Shown here in pieces: positions 45,606 to 57,303 of a DNA stretch of 64,000 nt. A program made the position numbers and the translations under genes. The DNA comes from Cladosporium sp. IMV 00045 (lineage: Eukaryota; Ascomycota; Dothideomycetes; Cladosporiales; Cladosporiaceae). The notes under the pieces are model-generated. The model was not told where the DNA came from and did no database searches. It saw only the letters and a list, made by a program, of their open reading frames with translations. Where the stretch lies: NCBI GenBank assembly GCA_001931905.2, contig MSJI02000442.1:18176-82175 (forward strand), in the 5' to 3' direction. The first letter of the stretch is position 1; every line of letters begins with the position of its first letter.

Positions 45606-45646
45606 TGTGCGCGCAGTGAGTCTGTGCGCGCAGTGAGACAAACTTC
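45606..45646. repeat. Pogo terminal inverted repeat, right
   Basis: The partner of the repeat at 40336-40376, ending GACAAACTTC before the TA target dinucleotide. It holds the same doubled internal motif in reverse. Confidence 0.85.
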
Positions 45647-45648
45647 TA

Positions 45649-46304
45649 GAGGCGGCCAACCAGTATGCGGACAGTCCCGAAGTGGCAGTCAAGCCTCAGC
45701 ACCTAAATCGGAAAGGTGTAGCGGACCGCTTGAATCTTGTGTTTCGGCAGCACCGGTATCATCGATCCCCGAACATGACTCCTTTTCCTTAAACCCCTCA
45801 AGACAATAGGCAGGATCTTCCAGACAACCTGCCATCTCTTTGTCTGCGAGCTTCCGGATACGAACCGAGCTTCATGGTCATACGGCTCATTTTACGGCAC
45901 ACACTGAGATGCGAACCGAACGCTCTTGCCGGCTCTAATCAACCCACGGAAAACTGTTCCCGCTCGATCCCTGCGCAGGCGCTACATGAGTTGACTGCCC
46001 CTCGGTCTGGCGCCTCCATATCCTCGCGTAACCCAAACTCCTGAGCGAATTAGAAAGGGCCATTTGCTTTCATTCAGATCTATCGACTACTGAGGAAGCC
46101 ATTGGCGCAATCTTCGCAGTGAAAGCGGAGCACTTGGTAAAGAGCGAGGGATTCGTGAAGGGGAGGACTGCGTGAGGAGAAGGGCACATCTTATCAGCTT
46201 TACGAACAACATCGGACACTTGGTGGCGCTCAGGATCACTGGATCGACCTTGCATACGAAGACGCTCCGAAAGACGCAGCAGTCTAGTATCAGGCCACAA
46301 AGTC
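45649..46304. other. Intergenic between Pogo end and zinc-cluster gene
   Basis: This is the 5' flank of the transcription factor gene at 46305. No other gene or motif is recognised. Confidence 0.4.
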
Positions 46305-48456
46305 ATGGATGTGTCCGCGCACCCACAAGAACCGCCGAGTCAAACTTCGAGGTCGAGGCGGAATCAAGTGTCAGTTGCTTGCCTGGCCTGCCGAAAAGCG
46401 AAGGCAAAAGTGAGACCTACAAATATCTTGATCTTCCCATCCTTCTTTGTACAGATAGTTTATCTGACATGCTTGCACAGTGCGATGGCGACCGTCCTTG
46501 GTGCGGGCGTTGTATACGGCGGGATATCGGTTGCGAGTATGACGTCGAAATAGGTACATCTCGGTTGCTGTCGCTGCGCCGGCAGAATGGGACTCTGCAA
46601 GGCCAAATCCGTCAGCTGCGCGAGCGATTAAACCGATTCATACCCGCTCCTGAGGCTGAAGCCTTAAGTATGTCCCAAGACTCCCGCGGGTCAGCTGGGC
46701 CACTCGACTCGACATTAGGATACGACACGAGCCATGCCTCTCAGCAAAACAATGCTCCAGCTGGAAACGACACTCTCTTCTCCTCGCTGGAGAACCTCGA
46801 CTCCAGCGCTCTCAGCTTGAGTCGCTTCAAACTGCGTGCTCAACCTTGGACGACACTAGCTGGAGATGGGCTGGTATCGGAGCTTGTATCCTCTTTCTTC
46901 GCATGCGACAACTGCTTTTACCTACCTTTCATTGATGAGGAGTGTTTTGTACACGACATGCAGGCTGGCGACATCGAAAACGCTGATTTTTGCTCTCCTC
47001 TTTTGGTCAATTCGATATGCGCTTTGCGTTGCGTAAGTTTCTCGCAGTGCACTATCGGTTCGTCGCTGATGTATTAGTTCATCTCAACACATGCTAAGAA
47101 CTTTGGCTCACTGCAAGGGTTCGACACTCAAGAGCGCTTCCTTGCAGAAGCCAAGCGTCTTCTGGAGCTTGAATGTGGAAGGAGGTCCCTGCCAACAGTG
47201 CAAGCCTTGCTGATCATGTACACGTGCTATGTTGGCCAGGGCAAGGATAGAGGGGCGATACAGTATCGCGGGATGGCGTACGACATGCTGGCCCAGCTCC
47301 AAGAAAAGCTTGAGACGCTCTCATTGGATGTTGGTAGGAGTTGCCAAGCGGTCACGAGTAAGGACGCAAAGGCCATATCCAGAGCAACGTGGGGCATTTA
47401 CTGCTATGAGAGGTAAGCGATCGATCTGCGAACACCGGTTGTTCTATTGCTAAGCTTACAAACATGGTTTATGTTGCAGTGTAACAGCATTCACGTACCT
47501 CCAGCAGTCGCAAGTGGAAGCACCTCGCACACCTCGCCACTTCCTCGACGGTGCCATCGACCCCAACCTGGCCGGACACGGCGTTGACAATGAAAGGCTG
47601 CAGCTTTCGGCCTACGTGCTTAATCTGATGTGCGAGCTGTCAGGATGGATGCATCAAGCTATGGCGGAAGGCAACGACAGGGATGCGCAGGCAAGGATAA
47701 GACAATATCAGAGCTTACGGCAGTGGAGTAGAGAGTCGCTGCCGCTCGTAAGGGCTGACGTCAAATTCCGACCGGAAATGAGCGGCTTGAGGTGAGCAGA
47801 TGGAGCAGCGGTGAGCCAATTTTCACTCTGATGGCTGACCTGAGCGATGAAGCATTTCTGAAGACATGGTAGCGCTGGCATTGCTACTCCCACTGGATCA
47901 TACATTGCCACTCGGCCATATATTGTCACTCGACCATACACTGCCACTTGACCATACACTGCAACTCGCCGACACCTCCGGTACTCTGAGGTCGCTTTGC
48001 CTACAACATTGCGCGCGGATCCTCGAAACGTCCGAAGTACACTGGGAGGCACATCCGGCCCATCGTGAGTCGCTTGCAGACATATTCCCACTAACCTTCA
48101 CCGCTTCCGTCGCTCTTACGCATGCATCTGCGAGCCAGTATGCCCGTGACCTTTGTGGGCGAACTATATTACTGCTGTCTCGCTACATGCACATCTTCCC
48201 TTTGGTGAGATCGCTCTTGCACGCTCTAAAAGCCGTAGCTGAAGGTTTGAGGTTGTCACTGTCTAGTGAGACCTCCGACATACTCAAGGAGATAGATCTG
48301 TCAACCTTGGAGTTGTCGAATGTGCCAGTAAGGCTAAAGCTACCTTTCTCTTCGGAAGTGCTCGAAAGTATGTCTCAAGGGGGGCCGGAAGCGCGAGGGA
48401 CGGGTATTGAGATTGGAGATTTATTAAGGAGATGCTCAAACCTTCGAGACAGGTAG
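46305..48456 (+). CDS. Zn2Cys6 transcription factor with fungal regulatory domain (635 aa, five exons)
   Basis: Exons 46305-46409, 46481-47032, 47078-47412, 47480-47791 and 47853-48456 join through four GT..AG introns of 45-71 nt, and the summed length is a whole number of codons. The zinc cluster is CLACRKAKAK then CDGDRPWCGRCIRRDIGC, split by intron 1 at the same place as in the small zinc-cluster gene at 37.6 kb. A linker and the middle homology region follow (FIDEECFV, LLIMYTCYVGQG, WGIYCYERSVTAFTYLQQSQ), a pattern of transcription factors controlling metabolic genes. Near 47884 a 21-base tandem repeat inserts LPLDHTLPLGHIL-like units in the regulatory domain. The target is unknown; no biosynthetic cluster is adjacent. 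Confidence 0.8.
47884..47965 (+). repeat. 21-base minisatellite inside the transcription factor gene
   Basis: About four copies of a unit with core CCACTCGACCATACACTG encode repeated L-x-L-x-HT/HI heptads. The length is a multiple of three, so the frame is kept. Copy number may vary between strains. Confidence 0.7.
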
Positions 48457-49602
48457 CCAATAAAGGTACCGGCAAGTTCTATAGTGGAAAGTCAGTAGTA
48501 CAGGTTTGCATAGGATTGGTTTTGGAATCTGTAAATGTGGTAGTCTATAGCTAAGTCAGACCTTGTACAGCTCTGCCACCGACGTGTGTTATTTTGGCCT
48601 CTTCTCTGCGTCTCACATCGAACAGTGGAGTAAGGAATGCGCGCTGATGAATGCGTACTTAGGTGCAGAAGCGAAGCGCGTTGATCACGCATGCCACGAG
48701 ATTTTTGAGCCTCCGGTCAAGACCTAAGTTAGTGGCTATATAGATTGAGTGTGCGTACTCCTCATTTGCTGTGGAAGAGCTTAACGTGCAAGCTGCGTTC
48801 CCGGTGGTGCTCGCAATACCAGCAACGTGCAGGGCGGATCTAGTGCCCAACGCAGCTGAAGGTCGTTCGTTGTTATGACGAGATCCCTGGCTTCCGGTCT
48901 GTTGATGCCAGCCTCAGGCACATTGCTCTGTATGGACTGAGCTGAGGAATGCTCGCTCTTCGGGTTGTAACCTGTTTCCATCGCAGCCGGTTAGGATATA
49001 GCTGCTTCCAGCGGAACCATGACCAAAAGATTCCGATAGACAGACCGTCGACATTTGTATATCGTCCATGGGCGAAGATGTTGGCCCGATTTGCGGGCGA
49101 TGTAGTGGAGTTAGCGCAGCGTCAATGTTCTGTGCCAGTAGGTATCTGGGAATTGAATAAAGAGGCAGGATACGGATCGAGTGTGGACCTTATCGCTAGG
49201 ACGCTGACATCTGCAGCGTATTGTCTTCAGGCATAACAACAGACTGTCGCGCCTCCAAACCACTGATACTCGGCAAAACTTTCCACATTGGTGTCGGTAG
49301 GACTAAATGCGACGGCGCGGTCGCATTTTGATTTTGCTGATCCGAGAGACGTAGGGACACTGAACCTCACTACCGGGATACATCTCCCTCTTTGACACTC
49401 TATCCCTTAGAGCAAGTTTGCTGGTATCTAGCAAGCTTCGACGTTTTGCGAAAAAAGATCATACAGGGCGCTCCGCCGCCAGCAGACTCATGCTCACACC
49501 ACCAGAAGCCTATCGCAATGAGACCTAGCATGCCGGGACTGTCAGAAGGGACCGGCATTACAGTATCGCACCTGGAACTCAGTGACGTTTACTAGTCTAA
49601 GC
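48457..49602. other. Intergenic, no gene supported
   Basis: Several ORFs of 60-95 codons overlap on both strands without domains or splice partners. This includes the 5' flank of the next zinc-cluster gene. Confidence 0.4.
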
Positions 49603-50169
49603 ATGTCTCTCAAAGGCACGCGAGAGGACCAGTCTGAAAGTTGCACAGCGCCAGCTATCCCTTCCAAGCAACGGAAGACTGGAGAAATCGATCTCGCTTT
49701 CCATACCTATACCGACAGTGACGGATCCCGGAGAGAAAGAATGGATCAGGGCAAGAGCTTGGATAAGGCGGCACAGGCTGCAAGCTACGCGGTAACAGAT
49801 GTCGGGACCACCACGGAAGTGAGGAAGAGGAAGAAGCCAAAGCCTGTGACAAGTGCGTGCGTACAGTGTAGAAGGAAGAAGACGAAATGCAGCGGTCAGC
49901 GTCCCGTCTGCCGATCCTGTGGCGACGGCGGCGTCGAGTGTATGTGGCAGGTCCCCGAAGGCTTGACGAGAATAGACGGGATGAAGAAGGAGTTACAATC
50001 GGTCTTGGACCACATCAATCTTCTCGAGGCATTAGTGAAAATGATGCAAGATGGATCGGACGAAGAATCTACCATGTTATTGGCGAAACTTCGTCTGGGG
50101 GATTCAGTCGAGAAGATCGTAAGTGCTACAAGGACGGAGCCAGCGAGCAAGAAATATATTGTTGAATGA
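49603..50169 (+). CDS. Small Zn2Cys6 zinc-cluster protein (188 aa)
   Basis: ATG 49603 (MSLKGTREDQ) is the first ATG in the open frame; the frame upstream reaches only a GTG. A Ser/Thr-rich 80-residue leader and a basic RKRKKPKP stretch precede the zinc cluster CVQCRRKKTKC then CRSCGDGGVEC, with PEGLTR after it. A coiled coil and LLAKLRLGDSVEKI complete the protein, matching the family at 37.6, 54.1 and 58.7 kb. Unlike the 37.6-kb gene, no intron splits the cluster. No regulatory domain follows. It probably binds DNA as a dimer; its target is unknown. Confidence 0.75.
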   Translation: MSLKGTREDQSESCTAPAIPSKQRKTGEIDLAFHTYTDSDGSRRERMDQGKSLDKAAQAASYAVTDVGTTTEVRKRKKPKPVTSACVQCRRKKTKCSGQRPVCRSCGDGGVECMWQVPEGLTRIDGMKKELQSVLDHINLLEALVKMMQDGSDEESTMLLAKLRLGDSVEKIVSATRTEPASKKYIVE

Positions 50170-53149
50170 TCAAACTTGGACTTCCGTCCAAGATGGCCGA
50201 TGAGACGAAGATCTGCTGAAGCGGAATACTGAGAACGGATCGCAAACACCATGTCAACCGAGATTCCTTGCGCATGGGACCAAAGACAGCTGAGAAGACG
50301 CAGCGCAAAGATCAAACCATGATCTAGTAAAGGACGGTGTACCACAGCATACGAATAACTCTCGGTCTTCACACTCAACAGAGCACTGGCAGCCCAGGGC
50401 GTTTCGTAGGGCTATGGCAGAGGTTTCGTCGAAGCAGTATCGATGTAGTGCTAGCATGTTTTGACGTTGAAACGCGAAACCCATTCATATTGCAGATTCG
50501 GAGGCAGCTCCGACCTCCCTCTTGCATACGTAACAAGTTTTGCCTGACTGATAGCTTCGACCTCGTTACTAGACTAGTTGCTACAAGTTATCCATTCATC
50601 TCGACAAGTCTCGATGGTCAGGCTGCTGGCTGGTGTTATTTCACAATCGCTAGGCCATAAATATCCGCGGCAGTTGCACGTCGCAGTCTTTTTCAGACAG
50701 GAACGTGATCAACTGGACGCGACGTGGCTGTAATAAACCCAGACTGAAGGAGAAGTATACCATAACTATGCGGGAGAATACAAGACGCCGAGATGCGACA
50801 GAGGGCTTCACAATTGTGACTGACTAGTTGCTGTCAACATATACTAATGCCGTTCGACGCAGCCAGAGAATTTAAAGGCAGACGTCTTGCAATATGAGCT
50901 GCAGGCCTATTCGGAGCTCTTCACGAAGCATCGCACCATCGAGCGAGAAATCAAGATCGCGGTGCGAGAGGGCTTCCGGATTGAGATTGCCAAGAAGCGT
51001 CGGCTTGTAAGAGCGCTCGATCTCCAGCTTCGGCTCCTACATCCTCACGACTATCCTGACATCGCATTTATGATGTTCCGGACTACTCCATCACATCGTG
51101 GAACTAGAGTCAAGACAAGATTCAACCCGCACTACGACTCGAGGCTGGGCTGGTCATTACACAGCTTCAGACAGCGAGTCTCATGCCATAGCGCCCGGGT
51201 CCAACTCAGCCTATGCGGCCTTTGGCTCGCATAGGTCAAAGCTCACACCGGACACCAGCACGACACGACCTCACGTTTGTCTGTCATTCTCAAGCAAGAG
51301 ATATTGCTGAGGCCAACAACTATCTCAGAAGAGCTTGGAGCGCAAAACTTCAAATCTTCGCAGCATGCAGTAAGAATGGACCTAAGGGCAGAGGCGAAGA
51401 GCTCTGCCAACCTTGACAAAAGTTTCGTCTGGCCACAATTGTTTCACGCAGGCTTGGAAGTCATCGCCAAGAACATCTGCGCTGAAGGAGCAGAGGATCT
51501 GAAGCGCGGCCCCCTTGCTTGCGCACTTTCCTTGAGAACGGAGAATTAGGGCTCGCTCTATGTACGAGATGATTGTAAGCAGTACAGCTACGACATGTCG
51601 CAGAGCAAGAATCTAGAATATACTTGTGCTTCTCGGGAGAACAATCTCGGTCTGATCGATCCGAAGCTAGCTTCCTCAGGTTCTGTTGTTCCAGGCGGCT
51701 CTGATTCGCGACCCGAAAGATGCTTGTCATCCATGGATATTCCAGTCTCAAGGAATCGTGCTTGGTAACGTTATGTTGAAGACATCAAATATCGCCTTGA
51801 GCCAAACGTTGCGAAGATGACGAATCTGTCAATGCCATCCGCAGATCGCTACTACGGCACAGAAGGTCAATGCTAACAATTTCATGAAGACAAGAATTGG
51901 AGGGACTCCAGTTCTCGGTCGATTTGTTTTGTCTTGCTCGTAAACAAGATACATTCGGCGTTTATCTACTCGAAGATGAGCATGACAGTAAGATGAACCA
52001 AGTGCAACGAGGTAGGCAGCGCAGTAAAAGTCAGCCTAGGCTTACCTACCAGGTTTCGACTATTGTGCTTTTGCCTTTAGCAGACCGAGTGAACATCTCG
52101 CGAGGGTCCCTAGAGGTCTACCGGGTGGGTTAAGCACTACCACAGCTGACCTACTATGCTTCTGCGCAACAAAACGAGACGGTGGTTCCGAGCGCAAATT
52201 TGCGACATGCCGCCGATAGGTACCATCGTTTGATGTAGAGCAGTGGAGCGGTGCAAAGAACACAAGCTGCCGCAAGCGCGTCAAGTCATATCTTGGCTAA
52301 CTTAGGCTCCGCGATCATGCTGACGAAAGTTGACGATTGATCGGAGGCATATATATAGAAGTGTTTATATGCAAGGGAAGCCAAGGGTATGATAGGGCGG
52401 TCTGATATCGATGAAGGCGGACATGTAAACAGAAGCTGATAGTTCTCAGAGATGCAAGTAGCGCTGGCGGAACTGCATGCGCCACATGACGGACGATGTC
52501 TCCACTGAATTTTCGATGACGTGACTTGCTAGCCATGCCTGCGAGTTCCCATCGGTTTGATCAGTGAGGGACAAGTCGTGATGAACTGATGACATAGCTT
52601 CTCTGCATTACAATACGACTGAGGTAAAGGTCTCCAAAGATAGGGCCTGTCGGGTAAGAGCAACTAACATATACACCCGTCGAAAAATGACGATGATGTG
52701 CGTATGATTTTAGATGAACGTTTAGCCATTTAGCCGTCAGGGCTCGCTACATCATGACGCAGATTGCTGATGCCGACTGCGTTGATCGATGCAGATGATT
52801 TGGACCACCTATAAGCAGGGTTCGTCAATGGAGACTAATGATACTGCTCATATGCGAAGGAGACGCGCATACCACACAATTTGTTACGCCTGCGCCATGT
52901 TTTTCAACACTCTCTCTATCAAGAATAACTTATTTCTCTAAAAGATGTATAAGGCTTCACACAATGGCTCTTCCTATGCCGGCGTTAGCAAGTGAGCGCA
53001 AATGCATAGTCTCCAGAGATCGTTCTTTCAGAGCTGCAGGTTTGCTATCTATATTTGGAGCCGCATTAGCGTCGCAGGCTAGAAGGTCTTTAAGCTCTCT
53101 TAGTATACTTTGATAAGCGCGTTATATATGCAGAAGTGAGTCGCTATAG
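50170..53149. other. Gene-poor stretch of about 3 kb
   Basis: One plus-strand frame at about 50887-51130 is strongly charged and helical (EIKIAVREGFRIEIAKKRR) and looks like a coding remnant, but its only in-frame starts are non-ATG and I cannot name the family. A further frame at 51277-51549 has ATG but no domain. A possible LTR-like TGTTACGCC start near 52881 has no partner. Confidence 0.35.
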
Positions 53150-53490
53150 AGTGTAAAGGGCGAGCCCTGATATGGGAGCACCGGCAAACCGGTGCTTGCC
53201 CCGAGGATTAACCGGGAACTCCGACCCCTTCTTTTCGGAGTCAGATAGAACTATCCTTCCTTCCTGTATCGAACTCGTCGAATACCACAACGAACCTCCG
53301 TGTAGCGATATAATCCAGTTCCCCCGAGGCTATCGCTATAACGAGGATTGACTGTAATGCTCATATTTTTAGTGCTTGTTGGTAGACTACGCGATGTGCT
53401 CGTAAGCGCCTGACTAAATTTAGTGTTATGCGTGATCACCCCGCAAGCCCGCGGGCCGGGACTGGGAGCTGGGGTGATCGATGTCGCAGA
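53150..53490. other. Segment with several strong inverted repeats
   Basis: Three hairpins can be drawn. AGCACCGG and CCGGTGCT flank a CAAA loop near 53178-53200, ACTCCGA and TCGGAGT flank about ten bases near 53218-53243, and GATCACCCC and GGGGTGATC flank a GC-rich loop near 53435-53481. No ORF explains them. The segment could be the end of a transposable element or a structured transcript. Confidence 0.5.
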
Positions 53491-54074
53491 GTCACAAGCC
53501 CGCTGATTTGAGCGTATGTGTGTGCGCGGATCGGCGGCGTCACCGCCGCGCCGCCTGCCGTTGTCCAGGATTTCAGTGATCCTAGTACTTTCAATTTCGC
53601 CTTGGTGGGACAGGCTATGAGCAAGTAATGCTGCTGTGCTTGGCAATTTTCAGGCTCGCCTATTGTCCCCACCATCCCGCCCTTTTTTACATTCCAGCTC
53701 GCAACTAATTGAGCAAACACGCCCAAGAGATCGACATATAGACGCAGTTAGTCATCATGTCACGGCCACTATCAAAAGCCTTTGAAGTGGTCTATGCTGC
53801 CAACCTTCCATTACTGACGAGCAAGCAGCACTCACAAAGTAACAAGTAACGATGAGCCATCACATAGGCTGCAATAGGGCGGAGCAAGCAGCTGTCCTTT
53901 TGCCGAAAAACGCCGACAACGAACACTTGCCGACAAACGCGGACACGGACATCGTGAGCTCATTCTTTACTTAAGTTCAAGAAAGCCCGCAATCCAACAG
54001 AGACGTCTACGCCTGTTCCCAAGGTTATGCAGAGAACATAGCAACTTACTTTTCAATACCAGTCCTTTCCGCGT

Positions 54075-54305
54075 GCTACCACAGATGCGCGAAGCTTGCA
54101 GGAGCTTACGGGCATTCTGCCATCTCTTACTGAGTTTGAGCTAAGCTTGCGAGATGTGAACGCCTATATCCAGAAGCTTGAAACTTTTGTACGAGCAATG
54201 CAGTGTGCTACGGAGGAAGAAGCAGGCATGCTTCTTGCCAAACTAAGGTCTGGTATCTCGATAGAGGACATGGTAGCGCAACTCCAGACGAACTCTGTGG
54301 CCTAA
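54075..54305 (+). pseudogene. C-terminal relic of the small zinc-cluster family
   Basis: The frame lacks a proper ATG at its 5' end (the nearest start is TTG 54096) and encodes VNAYIQKLETFVRAMQ then MLLAKLRSGISIEDMV, clearly related to the coiled coil and LARLRLG motif of the proteins at 49.6 and 58.7 kb. No zinc cluster could be found in the 250 bases upstream. It is either a truncated gene copy or the last exon of a gene whose first exons I cannot see. Confidence 0.5.
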
Positions 54306-55077
54306 CGGCCGTTATTTTCAGGGGTCGTCGAGTTTTCCTATTTTTTATTTTTATTTTTTTGTAACTTATAACGATATTCTACTGAAAGTCCCTACGCAAT
54401 ACGGAACTCACGCGAAGTCGGCCTGCCTACCCTTTGTTGCCACTCGTATGCACTCCATCAAAGGCTTTCTGTATTTTCCCTTTCCTTCCCTCCTCTCGAA
54501 AGTCCTCTTTCTGAGGAACCTTTGCCCGGTGCTCTGAAACCTGTCAACCCTAAACCTCCCATCTATTCACCCCACCTATCACCTATCCTACTGCCCGGTC
54601 CCGTCCTGCCTGCCTGACACGCCTTCTCGCTCGACGATCCACTGCTCCAATTGCTGCTCATCCCGCCCCATGATTCTCGGCAGCCTGCTTGGTAGCCTGT
54701 CTCCCATCCTTTCCGTCCCCATTGCCACCCTTTACCACCACCATCATCGTATGCCACATTCGCCTCCCCCCCCCGTCTTACTTGTCTGAAGCAACGCATT
54801 CCCACAACGGTACGGCAGCACCCAGTGATAATCGAACAGCCGCGACCGGTATTTCTGCGCGAACGCCGTCCTCAATCTTTCGTCTTGTAGCCCTAGTCCC
54901 ATCCTCGCTCGTATGGTATAGCTTGCGGAAAGGCTTGTCCTCCTAGTGCTTCCGAGATACTCCGTCAATTTCTCCGTGCAGGAAGTCTGCAAGATCCGAT
55001 GGTTTTTTGAAGTCACACTGGTTGCCTGATATTAGGTAGACGCTCTTGCTATCACAACGTTTTCCAGAAATTATGTA
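54306..55077. other. Intergenic, pyrimidine-rich
   Basis: Plus-strand pyrimidine-rich tracts dominate at about 54440-54790. No gene is supported. The right edge is the start of a Pogo element. Confidence 0.4.
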
Positions 55078-56761
55078 ACGTAAGCCGTGGGGTAGCACGG
55101 CACGTGTAGAAGCGCAATACGAATTTCGATTTCCATCGCTTCCTACCCCTGCATCATCAACAATGAATATTCAACACAAGTCCAGAGCGCGTCAGTAAAA
55201 CTTAGAATACAAGATGCTATTGCAGCGTACAAATCAGGAACGTACCGGTCAGTCCGGGCTGCCGCGAACGCGTTTTCCATCCCTCCATCCACGCTGTCGT
55301 ATCGCCTTGCCGGACGTACTTCACGCTCCCAGGCTCACGAAACTGAACAGGTTCTCTCGCACGCCGAGGAGAAGACTCTAGTACGATGGCTTACACGTTT
55401 GACGGACACGGATTTCCCCGCATCTCCTGCCTTGGCGATTGAAATGGCGGAGGAGATCAGGCGCGGACGCTTGCAGCTCTCGAAGACACCACCACCATGT
55501 TTGCGACCCATCGGCGAGCGCTGGATCGATCGCTTCAGGGCTCGGCATCCGGACATCCTCAGCGTCTGGACTAGACAGATAGAGCGCGCTAGACATGATG
55601 CGGCTAGTAGCGAGGCTTTGGAGACATGGTTCGACGCCGTGAGGAGCTCCGAATAACCTATCACTACCCGCCAGGATGTATTTACAACATGGACGAGTCA
55701 GGCTTCGCCGTCGGAGCAAGTCGGTCTTCAAGAGGATCGGTTAGCGTGCGGGAGAAGTCCAGCTGGAAGGCCATTACTGGACGACAAGAGTGGATAACTG
55801 CTAAGTGCTGCCGGTGCTGCAATCCCGCCCCTGATCATCTTCAAGGCACAGCACACCAACACGGCCTGGATACCAGCCCACACGTCTCGCGACTGGCGAT
55901 TCTCGACCAGCAACAGTGGCTGGACATCCGACAGCCATGCGTCCGAGTGGCTGACTACCGTCTTCGAGCCAGAGACGAGGCCGGAGGACCCACAGGCACG
56001 CCGCCTCCTCATCATAGACGGCCACGGTAGTCACATGACAGCTAATGTAATCGCGCACTGCATGGAGCGCGAGATCGACCTGCTGATTCTGCCTCATTGC
56101 TCACACATCCTGCGAACATCAAGAGTGGATGGCGGAGCACTGGGCTAGAGCCCTTAAGTCCAATTGTGGTGCTGAACAAGCACCGTCCAGAAGTGGCTTC
56201 CACACCTTCACCACCTCATACGTCCGTCGACCCTGCAAGTCTCGATCTCACTCTACTGAATAGCTCTCCTCCCGATGGCACGGAAGTGAGGAAAGCGGCG
56301 GCATTGTTCACTTCTGAGCTACGAAAGCCTGGTCCTTTAACTTCGCCAGCTAAGCGTTTCGGGGAGAGGATGACCCGCGCTCTTGAAATGACACAGAGCG
56401 AAAATGTAGTGCTCCGTCGAGAGCTTGCTGAAGCTAGGGAGCTTCTACGTACCCGTAAGAGTCGTAGAAAGGGCAAAAAGGGTTGCATTACAGGGCAAGT
56501 TCGTGTTCAGTACGCAAGAAGTGTTAGAAATGGCTAGGCAAGCGGAAGAGAACGCGGCGACGAAGCGACGCCGGAAGAGGCCGCGCACCCACAGCTATCG
56601 ACGTGGAAATCAGTGGTGACGAAGACGAAGTGCTTGAGATCATACATAGTGATTCTGAGTCTGACTGCATTATTGTTGTAAACAGTAGAGTAATGTAAAG
56701 CGACGAAAGTCAGAAATTGTGTTGCGCTTCTACACGTGCCGCGCTACTCCACGGATTACGT
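55078..56761 (+). mobile_element. Pogo/Fot-type DNA transposon with both ends (1,684 bp)
   Basis: The terminal inverted repeats at 55078-55117 and 56722-56761 match at about 37 of 40 positions, and the element is flanked by TA on both sides (55076-55077 and 56762-56763), the target duplication expected for this superfamily. Between them lies a degraded transposase reading frame. The right end touches the poly-A tail of a LINE fragment at 56766. The inverted repeat differs from that of the 40-45 kb elements, so this is a second family. Confidence 0.85.
55199..56697 (+). pseudogene. Pogo-type transposase, frameshifted and missing its third catalytic residue
   Basis: The frame starts with a psq-like helix-turn-helix (YRSVRAAANAFSIPPSTLSYR), then a CENP-B-like region (IGERWIDRFRARHPDI). 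The DDE part shows MDESGFAVG (first Asp) and LLIIDGHGSHMTANVI (second Asp) in different frames, so at least two frameshifts are present. After LPHCSH the sequence jumps to LTHPANIKSGWRSTGL. The expected QPLDVG segment with the third Asp and about 50 following residues are deleted, probably at a short CTCACAC repeat. The C-terminal coiled region remains. It is not active. Confidence 0.75.
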
Positions 56762-56765
56762 TATA

Positions 56766-57303
56766 CTTTTTTTTTAATCATACTGTATGCAAGCTATCTA
56801 GCTTATAACAGGTCTAGCTAACTTCTAGACGATTTCTCACGCTTTCATCTCTGCTTGCGCGTTGACCTTTATCATACAATCCTGCTCGCTGTGCCGACTT
56901 TAACAAGTCGCCACAGCTTTTGGGCTCCGGGCCCTCCTACTTTCCTGCCGTTGGCACCTCTGTAACTCCATCCACCGCCACCAACCACCATTCCCTCATC
57001 GCCTTTCCCATTCAGCCGATCCACATTCCACGAATCGCACTTGTTGATGTCATCAGTTGGCCTTTTACCCACTTCTGTGTTTTCTATAAATCCAAGCACG
57101 GCTGAAAAGGCATACTCTTCGAACATAATCTCCAAGTCTAGCCGGTCTCGCCTTGAGCTGATCGTGATCCTGTCGGCGCTCAATTCTTTCAGCATTTTGT
57201 CTCGTTCTCTCCGCCATTTCTGACATTCAAGCAACAGATGGGCAACCGTCTGTCTGCTGCCACTGCACCACCAGCAACGAGCGTTTTCCACTTTGTTCAT
57301 CCT
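56766..57303 (-). mobile_element. LINE 3'-end fragment
   Basis: On the minus strand, KVENARCWWCSGSRQTVAHL and the following C-terminal region match the 17-kb LINE, then the shared 3' untranslated motif and a poly-A tail (T run at about 56767-56776). It is truncated on its 5' side at about 57303. The Pogo element lies against its tail. Confidence 0.8.

Larger units (their letters stand above)
44027..45646 (-). mobile_element. Pogo/Fot-type DNA transposon, right-end part with transposase
   Basis: The right terminal inverted repeat is at 45606-45646, followed by TA at 45647-45648. The transposase begins at ATG 45556 and is read leftward. Sequence related to the family stops at about 44027, where the copy is broken, so the left inverted repeat of this copy is missing. 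The repeat contains two copies of a TCACTGCGCGCACA motif separated by a few bases. Confidence 0.8.

Noticed and set aside
52881..53113. Possible LTR beginning TGTTACGCC
   Set aside because: No matching CA-end, second copy or target duplication could be found.
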